From positions 71,744 to 135,743 of the forward strand of contig URFH01000002.1 of NCBI GenBank assembly GCA_900547155.1: 64,000 nucleotides of DNA, in the 5' to 3' direction. This document shows, piece after piece, positions 1 to 8,288 of the stretch. Source of the stretch: an uncultured bacterium. Lineage in GTDB: Bacteria; Cyanobacteriota; Vampirovibrionia; Gastranaerophilales; Gastranaerophilaceae. The notes under the pieces were generated by a model that was not told the DNA's origin, searched no databases, and saw only the letters and a program-made list of their open reading frames with translations. Within the stretch, counting starts at the first letter, position 1. Each line of letters starts with the position of its first letter. The position numbers and the translations under genes are program-made.

Positions 1-2
1 TA

Positions 3-131
3 GTCGATATGTTCAGAACCATGCTCAACATTACATCTGATGCAGTTGTTGCAGCGGTAGTTGCTGATAACGAAAACGAACTTAACTATGACATGCTCAC
101 AAATTCAGAATCCTACAAAGAAATAATTTAA
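3..131 (+). CDS. C-terminal end of a dicarboxylate/amino acid:cation symporter (partial)
   Basis: The window opens inside a reading frame ending at a TAA that overlaps the aroA start (TAATG). The 42 visible residues begin VDMFRTMLNITSDAVVAA, which matches the conserved last transmembrane segment of the DAACS family (GltP/DctA-type sodium or proton symporters for glutamate, aspartate or C4-dicarboxylates; the family normally has a D-x-x-R-T-x-x-N-x-x-x-D-A motif here). The 5' part lies outside the window, so substrate and full length cannot be judged. The one-base overlap with aroA suggests co-transcription. Confidence 0.8.
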   Translation, partial: VDMFRTMLNITSDAVVAAVVADNENELNYDMLTNSESYKEII

Positions 132-1411
132 TGGTTACTGTTCAAAAAGCGAAAAAAATCAAAGGCGAAATAATTATCCCTCCGGATAAGTCAATAAGCC
201 ATCGCAGTGCTATGTTTGCGCTGCTTACAGGCGGCGTTATGGAGGTACACAACTATTCGGCGGGCGCAGACTGCCGCAGTTCTCTTGATATGATTCAAAG
301 GCTCGGCGCAAAAGTCGAATTCAAAACCGGAAACGACATAATAATCGACTCTTCCGAAGCTTTTAAGTACGTTGATGGGGCAATTTCATTGGACTGCGGG
401 AATTCAGGCACCTCAATGCGGCTTTTTAGCGGGCTTTTGGCACCAAAAATCGGTAAATTTGAACTTTTCGGCGACAAAAGTCTTTCCAAACGGCCGATGA
501 AAAGAATTATTGAACCGCTTCAAAGCATGGGAGCAATAATTGAGCACACGGACTACAAAGCCCCCTTAAAAATCACCGGAAACGAGCTCAGTGCAATCAA
601 TTACACATCAAAAATAGCCTCTGCGCAGGTAAAATCCTGCATTTTGCTCGCCGGGCTGGGCACTGACGGCATAACCAGCGTCGAAGAACCCTATATTTCC
701 CGCGACCACACAGAACGCATGCTAAAATACCTTGGCGCAGATATCAGCTGCGAGGGAACCAGAACAAGTGTATCAAAATCCTATCTTGAGCCCAAAAACA
801 TAACGGTTTGCGGCGATATTTCGTCAGCGGCATTCTTTTTGGCTGCCGGAGCAATTCTGCCGGATTCGGAAATAACAATCAAAAACACCGGACTGAACCC
901 GACAAGAACCGGAATCCTTGAGGTTATGAAAAAAATGGGTGCAGATTTTGAAATTTTAGACAAAAGGGTTGAATGCGGCGAAGAAGTCGGCGACATAAGA
1001 GTAAAAACATCCCCGCTGAGCGGAACAACCATCGAAGGCGCAATAATTCCGAGATTAATCGACGAAATTCCGATAATAGCAGTCATGGCAACGCAGGCGC
1101 AGGGCACAACCGTAATAAAAGATGCTGCCGACCTGAGAAACAAAGAAGCTGACCGAATTACCTGCCTTGTCGGCGAGTTACGCAAGCTGGGAGCGGAAAT
1201 TGAAGAAACGCCCGACGGAATGGTTATACACGGCGGCAAAAATCTTTCCGGCGGCGCGCAGGTTGAATGTTTTCATGACCACAGGCTTGCAATGAGCCTT
1301 TATGTTGCGGGGATGGTTTGTGAAAAACCCGTAAAAATCAACGAATTTCAATGGGTAGATATTTCTTTTCCTGAATTTCTGCCGCTTATGGGCGAGGTTG
1401 CTTCTTTTTAG
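131..1411 (+). CDS. aroA: 3-phosphoshikimate 1-carboxyvinyltransferase (EPSP synthase)
   Basis: The 426-residue product joins shikimate-3-phosphate and phosphoenolpyruvate to give EPSP, the sixth step of the cytosolic shikimate pathway. It has the family's two inside-out alpha/beta domains. Visible motifs are PPDKSISHR near residue 17, DCGNSGTSMRL (PEP-binding loop) near residue 88, SRDHTERML, and the C-terminal FHDHRLAMSL. The length is normal for the family. The start is fixed by its overlap with the upstream stop. The next pathway-relevant gene, aroE, lies 3 kb downstream after topA. Confidence 0.97.
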   Translation: MVTVQKAKKIKGEIIIPPDKSISHRSAMFALLTGGVMEVHNYSAGADCRSSLDMIQRLGAKVEFKTGNDIIIDSSEAFKYVDGAISLDCGNSGTSMRLFSGLLAPKIGKFELFGDKSLSKRPMKRIIEPLQSMGAIIEHTDYKAPLKITGNELSAINYTSKIASAQVKSCILLAGLGTDGITSVEEPYISRDHTERMLKYLGADISCEGTRTSVSKSYLEPKNITVCGDISSAAFFLAAGAILPDSEITIKNTGLNPTRTGILEVMKKMGADFEILDKRVECGEEVGDIRVKTSPLSGTTIEGAIIPRLIDEIPIIAVMATQAQGTTVIKDAADLRNKEADRITCLVGELRKLGAEIEETPDGMVIHGGKNLSGGAQVECFHDHRLAMSLYVAGMVCEKPVKINEFQWVDISFPEFLPLMGEVASF

Positions 1412-1586
1412 AGCTGAACGGATTTTTGCTCTCTTTTTCCTCAGGTTCGACCCATGCGTAAGTCTGACCGCAGGTGAAAGAGAACGGATTTGAGTTATTG
1501 CAGTTACTTTTGTAAAAGCGTGTATATTTTTTGTCGTATCTTTCGACTTTTTTCATGATTTTTATAAGCTCCGACAATATTTTCAT
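1386..1586 (-). CDS. Small basic hypothetical protein
   Basis: This 66-codon frame is antisense to the last 26 bases of aroA. The product begins MKILSELIKIMKKVERYDK and ends in a Lys/Pro-rich tail (SSKKKQPRP), with two cysteines and a central F-T-C-G-Q-T-Y motif. A purine-rich AAGG sits about 2-3 bases before this ATG; an upstream in-frame ATG at 1613 has no better ribosome site. I do not recognise a family. The composition is unlike a typical antisense shadow, but the frame is short, so it is a tentative gene. Confidence 0.35.
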   Translation of the reverse strand: MKILSELIKIMKKVERYDKKYTRFYKSNCNNSNPFSFTCGQTYAWVEPEEKESKNPFSSKKKQPRP

Positions 1587-1711
1587 AACCTTTACTTCCA
1601 GCACTATCCACATAAACTATCGCACTTTTCACAGGCGTTTTAATCCTTATTTCGGACAAGGAACTCTAGGCTAAAGGGCTATTTTTCTCGTTTTTGTCCG
1701 GCGGGGAGGTT

Positions 1712-1864
1712 TTTGGGGGTAAAAAGTTGGCTAAATCAGTTTTTTGGGTTGATTCGCGGCATTAATTGCGCGGGGGGGCGGGTGATTGGGCGGAAACTTC
1801 TTCATGAATCAATTTTTTTGCTCGATTTGCTGCTTGATAAGCGCGGGAGTTGGGAGATTGGGCG
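1712..1864. repeat. Degenerate 72-bp tandem repeat array
   Basis: Two degenerate copies precede a third that leads into the hairpin at 1864. Each contains, in order, an AATCA-T-rich block, a GCTCGATT-like block, GCGCGGG and GATTGGGCG. GATTGGGCG occurs at 1784-1792 and 1856-1864, exactly 72 bases apart, and the preceding unit at about 1712-1783 is recognisable but diverged. Because 72 is a multiple of three, the array yields a spurious plus-strand open frame (1713-2024) with repeated peptides. The AATCAATTTTT and GCTCGATT blocks are shared with the hairpin element that follows. Confidence 0.75.
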
Positions 1865-1946
1865 TAAAAATCCCCCTGAATCAATTTTTCTAGCTCGATT
1901 CACTGCGTTCATAGGCGTCGAAAAATTAATTCAGGGGGATTTTTAC
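1864..1946 (+). repeat. Hairpin element, family 2 (copy 1)
   Basis: A 27-nt arm (1864-1890) is repeated in inverted form at 1920-1946 with a single mispair, around a 29-nt centre. The outer 18 bases of the arms pair perfectly and are unique to this copy. The inner AATTTTTC/GAAAAATT and the centre (CTCGATTC ... CATAGGCGT) are shared with the elements at 24615 and 56724. It lies in the non-coding stretch 1614-2084, upstream of topA. Apart from this element and the tandem array I see nothing else in that gap except a weak topA promoter. Confidence 0.85.
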
Positions 1947-2084
1947 TTTGGGAGGCTTTGGAATGCTTTTTGGGGGTGCTTTTGGGGGATTGGGGGGACT
2001 TTGGGGACTTTTTGGGCTTTATAATCAATTATTTGCGCTATAAAAAACATCATGCTAGTATGAAAAGACCTGGGGATAAATAAC

Positions 2085-4382
2085 ATGGCAAAAACAAAAG
2101 AAAAAACGGAAAAAACAGAGGAAAAAGAGCAAAAGCCGAAAAAAGGCAAGAAAGAAAAAGCTCTTGTAATAGTTGAGTCACCGGCAAAATCTAAAACTAT
2201 CAAAAAGATTCTCGGCGATTCTTACCAGATAGAAGCAAGCTACGGGCATATAAGGGATTTTCCGCCAAAAGTGCTCGGATTTGACGTTGCAAACGATTTT
2301 GAGCCGTCTTTTATTGTTATTCCCGAAAAAAAAGCCGTTGTAAAAAAATTAAACGACCTTGCGAAAAAATCTGACAAAATCTATCTCGCTTCCGACCCTG
2401 ACCGCGAGGGAGAAGCTATTGCCTGGCATGTCAGACAGGTGCTCGAGGTTCCGGAAACTAAGATTTGCAGGATAGAATTTAACGAAATCACGCCCAATGC
2501 CATAAAACATGCGGTTGAATCCCCGCGCGCAATTGATATGGACAGGGTAAAAGCCCAGCAGACCCGCCAGATTCTCGACAGGCTCGTGGGCTACAAAATC
2601 AGCCCTGTTTTGTGGGAAAAAATGAGAAATTACCGGCTTTCGGCGGGCAGGGTTCAAAGCGTTGCGCTGAGAATGATTTGCGAACGCGAAGAAGAAATTG
2701 AAGCGTTCACACCGGTCGAATACTGGTCAATAACAGCGGATTTGGAAAAGGACAAAAAACTTTTTTCAGCTGAACTTGCAAAATACAAAGACAAAAAAAT
2801 CGAAATAAAAAATGAAGCCGAAGCGCAAAAAATCGTTGAGGAATTGAACAAAAAAGGGCTAAAATACGAAGTTTCCAGGGTCACTTTTAAAGATACGCAA
2901 AGAAAACCCGCGGCTCCGTTCATAACTTCGACATTGCAGCGCGAAGCAAGTTCAAAATTGGGTTACGGCGTTTCAAAAACCATGCAGATTGCCCAAAAAC
3001 TCTACGAAGGCGTCGAAATCGGCGGCGAACCGGTCGGTTTAATCACATATATGAGAACCGATTCGGTAAGAATCTCCGACGACGCGCAGGCTGCTGCGAA
3101 AGATTTTATTGTTGACAGCTGGGGCGAAAAATATTACCCGAAAACGCCAAACAATTACGTAAAAGGCGGCAAAAAGAACGTACAGGACGCTCACGAAGCC
3201 ATCCGCCCGTCATATATCGACAAAACGCCCGACAGCATAAAACAATACCTTACATCCGAGCAATACAGGCTCTACAAGCTCATCTGGTCGCGTTTTATGG
3301 CGTCACAGATGGAAAATGCAAAGGTCAAAAACACCTCTGTTGATATTAAGGCAGGAGATTACGGATTCAAGGCCGGAACGAGCAAAATCATGTTCGACGG
3401 ATTTTTGAAAGTTTACAATGATTCTGACGAAGCCGTTGACACGAGCAAAATTCCGGATTTGAACGAGGGCGACGAAGTCAAATTGAAGAAAATTGACCCG
3501 AAACAACACTTTACGCAGCCGCCTCCGAGGTTTACGGAAGCATCGCTGGTTAAAGCGCTTGAAGAACACGGAATCGGGCGCCCGTCTACTTATGCGCCGA
3601 TTATTTCAAAAATTCAGCAAAAAGGCTATGTTGAAAAGATTGAAAAAGCGCTTGCGCCAACGATTTTGGGCCGCACATTGAGCAAACAGCTTGTGCAGTA
3701 CTTCACGGAGATTATGAACTACCAGTTCACCGCGCAGATGGAAACAAAACTCGACGATATTGCCGAAGAAAAGGCAGTTTGGAAAGATGTTTTAAAAGAA
3801 TTTTACACTCCGTTCAGCGAAGTTGTGAATTCAGCGCAAAAAAACATGCCCAGAGTGCTGATTGAATCAGATCAGGTCTGCCCGAAATGCGGAAAGAAAA
3901 TGATTGTCAGAACAAGCCGCTTTGGCACGCAATTTCTGGGCTGCTCGGGTTATCCCGAATGCAAAACAATGATGCCGCTTACAAAAGACGGAAAAGCCGC
4001 GCCGGTTGACGAAAAAACCGATGAAAAATGCGAAAAATGCGGCTCTGAAATGATTATCAAAGTCGGCCCGTACGGAAAATACCTCCAGTGCACAAACGAC
4101 GAATGCAAACACAGAAAAAGCGTCGTCATAACCACCGGCGTAAAATGCCCGAAATGCGGTGAAGGCGAAGTTATCCAGAGAAAATCAAAATACGGAAAAA
4201 TCTTCTTCGGCTGCAACAAATACCCGAAATGCGACTTTGTTTCCTGGAACGAGCCGGTTGAAGAAAAATGCCCCGAATGCGGCGAATATTTAGTTAAAAA
4301 AATCACCAAAAAAGAATCAAAACTCCAATGTTCAAACCCGAAATGCGGATTTTCAAAGCCGATGGAGGAAGAAAATGCTTAA
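2085..4382 (+). CDS. topA: DNA topoisomerase I
   Basis: This 765-residue type IA topoisomerase relaxes negatively supercoiled DNA by cutting one strand. After a Lys/Glu-rich leader of about 25 residues come the Toprim domain (VIVESPAKSKTI; acidic DPDREGEAIAW) and the catalytic tyrosine in GLITYMRTDS near residue 322. The last third carries four Cys4 zinc ribbons, each CxxC ... CxxxxC (first CPKCGKKM near residue 600), one more than the usual three. A possible promoter is TTTGCG (2032-2037) with TAGTAT (2056-2061), and GGGG lies 10 bases before the ATG. aroE overlaps its 3' end. Confidence 0.97.
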   Translation: MAKTKEKTEKTEEKEQKPKKGKKEKALVIVESPAKSKTIKKILGDSYQIEASYGHIRDFPPKVLGFDVANDFEPSFIVIPEKKAVVKKLNDLAKKSDKIYLASDPDREGEAIAWHVRQVLEVPETKICRIEFNEITPNAIKHAVESPRAIDMDRVKAQQTRQILDRLVGYKISPVLWEKMRNYRLSAGRVQSVALRMICEREEEIEAFTPVEYWSITADLEKDKKLFSAELAKYKDKKIEIKNEAEAQKIVEELNKKGLKYEVSRVTFKDTQRKPAAPFITSTLQREASSKLGYGVSKTMQIAQKLYEGVEIGGEPVGLITYMRTDSVRISDDAQAAAKDFIVDSWGEKYYPKTPNNYVKGGKKNVQDAHEAIRPSYIDKTPDSIKQYLTSEQYRLYKLIWSRFMASQMENAKVKNTSVDIKAGDYGFKAGTSKIMFDGFLKVYNDSDEAVDTSKIPDLNEGDEVKLKKIDPKQHFTQPPPRFTEASLVKALEEHGIGRPSTYAPIISKIQQKGYVEKIEKALAPTILGRTLSKQLVQYFTEIMNYQFTAQMETKLDDIAEEKAVWKDVLKEFYTPFSEVVNSAQKNMPRVLIESDQVCPKCGKKMIVRTSRFGTQFLGCSGYPECKTMMPLTKDGKAAPVDEKTDEKCEKCGSEMIIKVGPYGKYLQCTNDECKHRKSVVITTGVKCPKCGEGEVIQRKSKYGKIFFGCNKYPKCDFVSWNEPVEEKCPECGEYLVKKITKKESKLQCSNPKCGFSKPMEEENA

Positions 4383-5226
4383 ATTTGCAGTCATAGGGCA
4401 CCCATTGAGCCAGTCTTTATCGGGCGTTATGCACAATGCGATGCTAAAAGAGCTCAATCTCGACGGCGAGTACGAAACTATTGATACGGACAACGAAGAC
4501 CTTGTTGACAGGATAAAACAGATAAAATCACAGGGTTATGCGGGTTTTAATGTAACCATCCCCTTAAAAGTGCTGGTTACGCTGTTTTTGGACAATGTTG
4601 ACAACCTCGCGGACATGGCGGGCTGCGCAAATACCGTAAAAATTATGCCTGACAGGTCGCTTTACGGCTACAATACAGATATTTACGGTTTTCAAAAGGC
4701 AATTCCGGAGCAGTTTCTTCAGGAACTGAAAAATTCAACGGTTACAATCCTCGGCACAGGCGGAGCGTCCAGAGCTGCGGCGATTGCGCTTTGTATGAGC
4801 GGGGTTAAGCAGATTAATTTCTATGCGCGCAATGTTATAAACGCAAGCGACATGGTGAATTACCTGCGCGGCCGTTTTCCTCACATAACCTTTAATCTCA
4901 AGCAAATGCAGAGTATCAGCGACCTTTCTGATTCAAAAATGCTCGTAAATTCCACGCCAATCGGCATGCGCGGCAAAGCGATGGGTATGAGTCCGGTCGA
5001 TGAAAGCGTAATAAAAACGCTTCCAGCCGGAAGTGCGGTTTATGACATTGTTTACAATCCGCTAAAGACCGAACTTCTGCGACTTGCTCAAAAAAACGGA
5101 TATCAGACAATTAGCGGGCTGGATATGTTTGTACATCAGGGCGCAAAAGCCTTTGAAATCTGGACAGGAAAGCAGGCAAAGCCCGAAATCATGAAAATTG
5201 CGGTGCTTGAGCACCTTGTGAATTAA
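4375..5226 (+). CDS. aroE: Shikimate dehydrogenase (NADP+)
   Basis: This 283-residue enzyme reduces 3-dehydroshikimate to shikimate with NADPH in the cytosol. The substrate site is visible in VIGHPLSQSLSGVMHN at the N-terminus and GFNVTIPLK near residue 60 (catalytic Lys). The cofactor loop is GTGGASRAAAIAL near residue 125, and the C-terminal YDIVYNPLKT and G-L-D-M-F-V-H-Q-G-A blocks are typical. The ATG lies inside the topA stop region (8-base overlap), so translation is probably coupled. It supplies the pathway that aroA completes. Confidence 0.96.
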   Translation: MLKFAVIGHPLSQSLSGVMHNAMLKELNLDGEYETIDTDNEDLVDRIKQIKSQGYAGFNVTIPLKVLVTLFLDNVDNLADMAGCANTVKIMPDRSLYGYNTDIYGFQKAIPEQFLQELKNSTVTILGTGGASRAAAIALCMSGVKQINFYARNVINASDMVNYLRGRFPHITFNLKQMQSISDLSDSKMLVNSTPIGMRGKAMGMSPVDESVIKTLPAGSAVYDIVYNPLKTELLRLAQKNGYQTISGLDMFVHQGAKAFEIWTGKQAKPEIMKIAVLEHLVN

Positions 5227-5260
5227 TTTTCATTACAGTATCAGGCAGAAATTGGAAAAA

Positions 5261-5536
5261 TTAAGGGCAAATACTTTCCCAGTCAATGCCGTCATCGTCA
5301 TCATCGCCGGGCATGGGGATTTCTTCGCCGTCCTCAAGCATGATTTGAATAACAAGTTTTAGCTGCTTTTTGTAGTTTGCAAGCGCGATTTCACGTGTTT
5401 TTGCGCAAAAAGCAAAGCTCGGAAACTCCTTGATTTCAATATAATGATAAGGATTTCCGTTAAAATCCAAATCCTCGCCCTCAATGAGCGTCCAATCAAG
5501 ATTCAAATAATATTCAACGTCTTTTTCATTACTCAT
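5261..5536 (-). CDS. HicB-like antitoxin-fold protein without a HicA partner
   Basis: The 91-residue product has the layout of HicB-type proteins: a beta-strand opening (YYLNLDWTLI), a central Y-I-E-I-K-E-F-P-S-F-A-F-C-A-K-T-R-E-I-A-L block like the HicB 'pGc-a-G-Tre-AL' motif, a helix, and the 'LEDGEEIPMP' tail. No HicA toxin or DNA-binding C-terminal domain is encoded next to it. It ends in an acidic run of five Asp. Its start overlaps the stop of the upstream GerMN gene by 8 bases, so the two are one transcription unit. The fold call is moderately secure; a toxin-antitoxin role is not supported. Confidence 0.6.
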   Translation of the reverse strand: MSNEKDVEYYLNLDWTLIEGEDLDFNGNPYHYIEIKEFPSFAFCAKTREIALANYKKQLKLVIQIMLEDGEEIPMPGDDDDDGIDWESICP

Positions 5537-6125
5537 CGAGCGAGGTTTCCTTTAAAGGCTGCGTTATCATCAGACCCTCGCCGCCGATTACGTCAGCCTG
5601 TTTTCCGTCAATGTAGAGATAAACCGGTTTTTTAGGTGCATTTGCGAGGGTTGTTTTAATTACCTGTTTTATGCGGCTGTAGAGGCTGTCAGCACCTCCG
5701 CCGTTTACAATATCAGAGCTCAAATCGACGATAATCCTGTCGCTTTCGATTACGCCCCTGATTTTTGTGCTTCTGGGTACTTCGGAAAAGACGCCGGCTT
5801 TCTTTTCATAAGGGGTAGGGCCTTTTATGAGCTGCTGGAGTGCAAAATTAAGCTTTGCAGCGTCCTCAGGTACTTCTCTTTGGGCTGTTTTAAAAAGATT
5901 GTTAGATTGCGCATCCGTGCCCAAAAAATATACAGTAACGTATTCTTTTTTTCTGGTTTGCGCCTGTGGAGCCTCTTGTTTTGGAGTTTTCACAGCCGGC
6001 TCGACAATTTTTTCTTCATGAACAAGCTTTTTTTCATACTTTTGCCCGTCAAAAAACGTTGCCTTGACATAAAATCCCGCAAGGAGAACAAGAATACCAA
6101 TTGTTAATTTAGACCAGAAACCCAT
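5529..6125 (-). CDS. GerMN-domain membrane-anchored protein
   Basis: The 198-residue product starts with a membrane segment (about residues 7-24, LTIGILVLLAGFYVKATFF), then a charged linker, then a GerMN domain (about residues 62-185). This domain is named for spore-germination protein GerM and is found in many envelope proteins. Typical strands are VTVYFLGTDA, LNFALQQLIKGPTPYEK, IIVDLSSDI and PVYLYIDGK. Family members are extracytoplasmic and of uncertain biochemical role. Nothing nearby suggests sporulation, so a general envelope function is more likely. It is followed by the HicB-like gene and preceded by the LmeA-like gene, all on the same strand. Confidence 0.75.
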   Translation of the reverse strand: MGFWSKLTIGILVLLAGFYVKATFFDGQKYEKKLVHEEKIVEPAVKTPKQEAPQAQTRKKEYVTVYFLGTDAQSNNLFKTAQREVPEDAAKLNFALQQLIKGPTPYEKKAGVFSEVPRSTKIRGVIESDRIIVDLSSDIVNGGGADSLYSRIKQVIKTTLANAPKKPVYLYIDGKQADVIGGEGLMITQPLKETSLDE

Positions 6126-6145
6126 ACTACCTGCTTTCTCTGTTT

Positions 6146-7009
6146 TTATAAGGTTGTCTTCGGAATAAAGACCGTACCGGCAATATTAATGCTGTTATTG
6201 ACCATTTTTATATCATTAATCCGGACAATACTGCCCTTTGTTTTGAGGAGGGTTGTTTCGTACATAAACGGATTAAGTTTGTTGATTATTGGCAAAAGTG
6301 CGTTCAGATTCACATTTGCAGAACCCTGATTCAGCTTGATATCAGTGAATTGCACCTGACCGTCCTGCACGCCGAGCCCCATGTTCATAGAAATCGTCTT
6401 TGTTTTGCCGCCTGTAATCAGCGGAGAAATTATTTTCATCGACAGGTCAAAACGGTTGTTTTTTATGGCCGCTGACGGCTCAAATACTTTGAAAACAATG
6501 ATATTTCCCATGCTCACGCTCATTGATTCAAGAGTTTTTGTGAATTTTCCGGCGGCAAAAGTCTGCTGGATGTCGTTTGAGGTGATATTTACGTCAAATT
6601 TTGAAAGAAAATTCTCCGCAGAATAAACATCGTCGCCTTTTGTCACAAAATGGTTGTAATCGCAGACGGATTCGGATTTTATCGAGGAAATATGAACACC
6701 GTCAATGGTTGCGTTTTTTGAGGTCGCTGTGATTTTTTTGAATTTGCCGTCAATAAGGTTTTTTCCGCCGTAGGGGTAAATTTGGACGTCAAATTTTGCG
6801 CCGAGTTCTTTTTTAAGCTGGCTTTCCAGCGACATTTCGCCGATTCTTGTCAGCAAAAAATTTGTTCCGGTAGCTTTGCTCAAAAATAGCGGCAAACCGG
6901 AGCTTACAGCGTACGGCGGCTGCGGGCAAAGCGAAGTATCGACAAGCGCAAACGCCTTTCCTGTAAGTAAAATCCCTAAAATTGCCAATCCCGATAAAAA
7001 TCTTTTCAT
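6146..7009 (-). CDS. Secreted LmeA/DUF2993-like lipid-binding protein
   Basis: The 287-residue product has a clear signal peptide (MKRFLSGLAILGILLTGKAFA). The mature part resembles the DUF2993/LmeA group of extracytoplasmic BPI-like proteins common in Cyanobacteria and Actinobacteria: L-x-x-x-L-G-A-K-F-D-V, G-K-F-K-K-I-T-A-T-S-K-N, V-x-I-S-S-I-K-S-E-S, then long amphipathic strands. LmeA-type proteins bind phospholipid. It starts inside the truB stop (4-base overlap), so it is the downstream member of the infB-rbfA-truB run. Family assignment is by pattern, not search. Confidence 0.55.
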   Translation of the reverse strand: MKRFLSGLAILGILLTGKAFALVDTSLCPQPPYAVSSGLPLFLSKATGTNFLLTRIGEMSLESQLKKELGAKFDVQIYPYGGKNLIDGKFKKITATSKNATIDGVHISSIKSESVCDYNHFVTKGDDVYSAENFLSKFDVNITSNDIQQTFAAGKFTKTLESMSVSMGNIIVFKVFEPSAAIKNNRFDLSMKIISPLITGGKTKTISMNMGLGVQDGQVQFTDIKLNQGSANVNLNALLPIINKLNPFMYETTLLKTKGSIVRINDIKMVNNSINIAGTVFIPKTTL

Positions 7010-7863
7010 ATTCCGAATACCTTCTTTACCTTTAAAATACCGGACTCAATATTTCCGATACCGGCGAGTTTTCCGTCAAAAACGAGCGCCGTGTAACCAT
7101 TTTCCAAAGCACTTTTCAGGCTTTGCCCATGGATTACTTTTTCATATTCAATTTCAGTCAAATTATAGCAGTTAAACGGCAAAACATCCAGCGGATTTAT
7201 CAAATTTTTCTCAACATCGGCAACAATTTTAATATCATCCAGCGCAATCGCATCTTTCAGGCAGAAAAAGCCGGATTTTGTCCGCACAAGCCCGCTCATC
7301 AGCGCACCGCAGCCGAGCATCATGCCCAAATCGTTCACAATAGAGCGGATATAAGTGCCTTTTGAGCATTCTATTGAGATTTTTCCGATTTGTCTTGACT
7401 CATCAAAATCAACAAGTTCCGCTCTGGCAATAAAAACCTTTCTTTTCGGAATATCGTCGGGAATTTCACCGGAACGCGCCAGTTCATAGAGGCGTTTGCC
7501 CTTGTAATGAACAGCCGAAAATGCCGGAGGAATTTGTTCAATTTCGCCCGAAAAAGCGCGCAATTTTTCATTAATTTCCTCTGCTGAAACCCTTTTTTCC
7601 GAAAAATCCTCAATTTTCCCCTCAACATCGTACGTGTCGGAGATTTTTCCGAAAGTTACTTCCGCAATGTACCCCTTTTCCTCCTGAAGATACTCGATAA
7701 GCCGCGAAGCCTTTGAAATTGCCACAGGCAAAACGCCCTCCGCCATCGGGTCAAGGGTTCCGGTATGGCCGATTTGCCTGATTTTTGTAACTTTTCGCAA
7801 AATCGACACAACATCGTGAGAAGTTATGCCTTTTGGCTTGTAAATATTGAGAAATCCGAACAT
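7006..7863 (-). CDS. truB: tRNA pseudouridine(55) synthase
   Basis: This 285-residue enzyme converts U55 of the T-arm of tRNAs to pseudouridine. The N-terminal FLNIYKPKGITSHDVV block and the catalytic motif GHTGTLDPMAEGVLPVAI (Asp38) are intact, and KGTYIRSIVNDLG is also present. The start codon directly follows the rbfA stop. The order infB-rbfA-truB is a widely conserved translation operon. Confidence 0.96.
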   Translation of the reverse strand: MFGFLNIYKPKGITSHDVVSILRKVTKIRQIGHTGTLDPMAEGVLPVAISKASRLIEYLQEEKGYIAEVTFGKISDTYDVEGKIEDFSEKRVSAEEINEKLRAFSGEIEQIPPAFSAVHYKGKRLYELARSGEIPDDIPKRKVFIARAELVDFDESRQIGKISIECSKGTYIRSIVNDLGMMLGCGALMSGLVRTKSGFFCLKDAIALDDIKIVADVEKNLINPLDVLPFNCYNLTEIEYEKVIHGQSLKSALENGYTALVFDGKLAGIGNIESGILKVKKVFGI

Positions 7864-8214
7864 TTACATCTCGCCGCGTGAAATTTTATCAATCAAATCC
7901 ATAACATGCGTTCCTCTTTCAAGAGAATCGTCGGGAATAAAGCGCAATTCCGGAGTCAGGCGCAAGCGGATTCTTTTTCCCACTTCATAACGGATTTTGG
8001 GAACATTTTCTTCAAGCGCCTCGATAGTTTTTTGTTTTGCGTCCTCTGGCGCAAAAACCGAGTAATAAACCTTTGCAAAAGAGTTATCATGAGCAAGCTC
8101 AATGTCCGTAATCGAAATTACGCCCGCAATTCGGGAATCACGGAGTTCTTTTTGTATAATATCAGCGATTTCTTTCATAAGCGTTTTTCTGACGCGTTCG
8201 TTTCGTAAGGACAT
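7864..8214 (-). CDS. rbfA: 30S ribosome-binding factor A
   Basis: This 116-residue KH-fold protein assists late 30S subunit maturation at the 5' end of 16S rRNA. Typical RbfA features are RNERVRKTLMKEIADIIQKEL, the I-S-I-T-D-I-E-L strand and the ending R-L-T-P-E-L-R-F-I-P-D-D-S-L-E-R-G. It lies between infB and truB; the stop of rbfA abuts the truB start. Confidence 0.94.
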   Translation of the reverse strand: MSLRNERVRKTLMKEIADIIQKELRDSRIAGVISITDIELAHDNSFAKVYYSVFAPEDAKQKTIEALEENVPKIRYEVGKRIRLRLTPELRFIPDDSLERGTHVMDLIDKISRGEM

Positions 8215-8288
8215 AATTTACCTCTCATCACTTTTAGAATTTAGCACAGCACAGGCAGAAAAACCATGCGCTTTAGTCTTATATAAAC

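Noticed and set aside
1713..2024. 103-residue plus-strand open frame
   Set aside because: It is made by the 72-bp tandem repeat and the hairpin element; the peptide repeats with the DNA period and no ribosome site is present.
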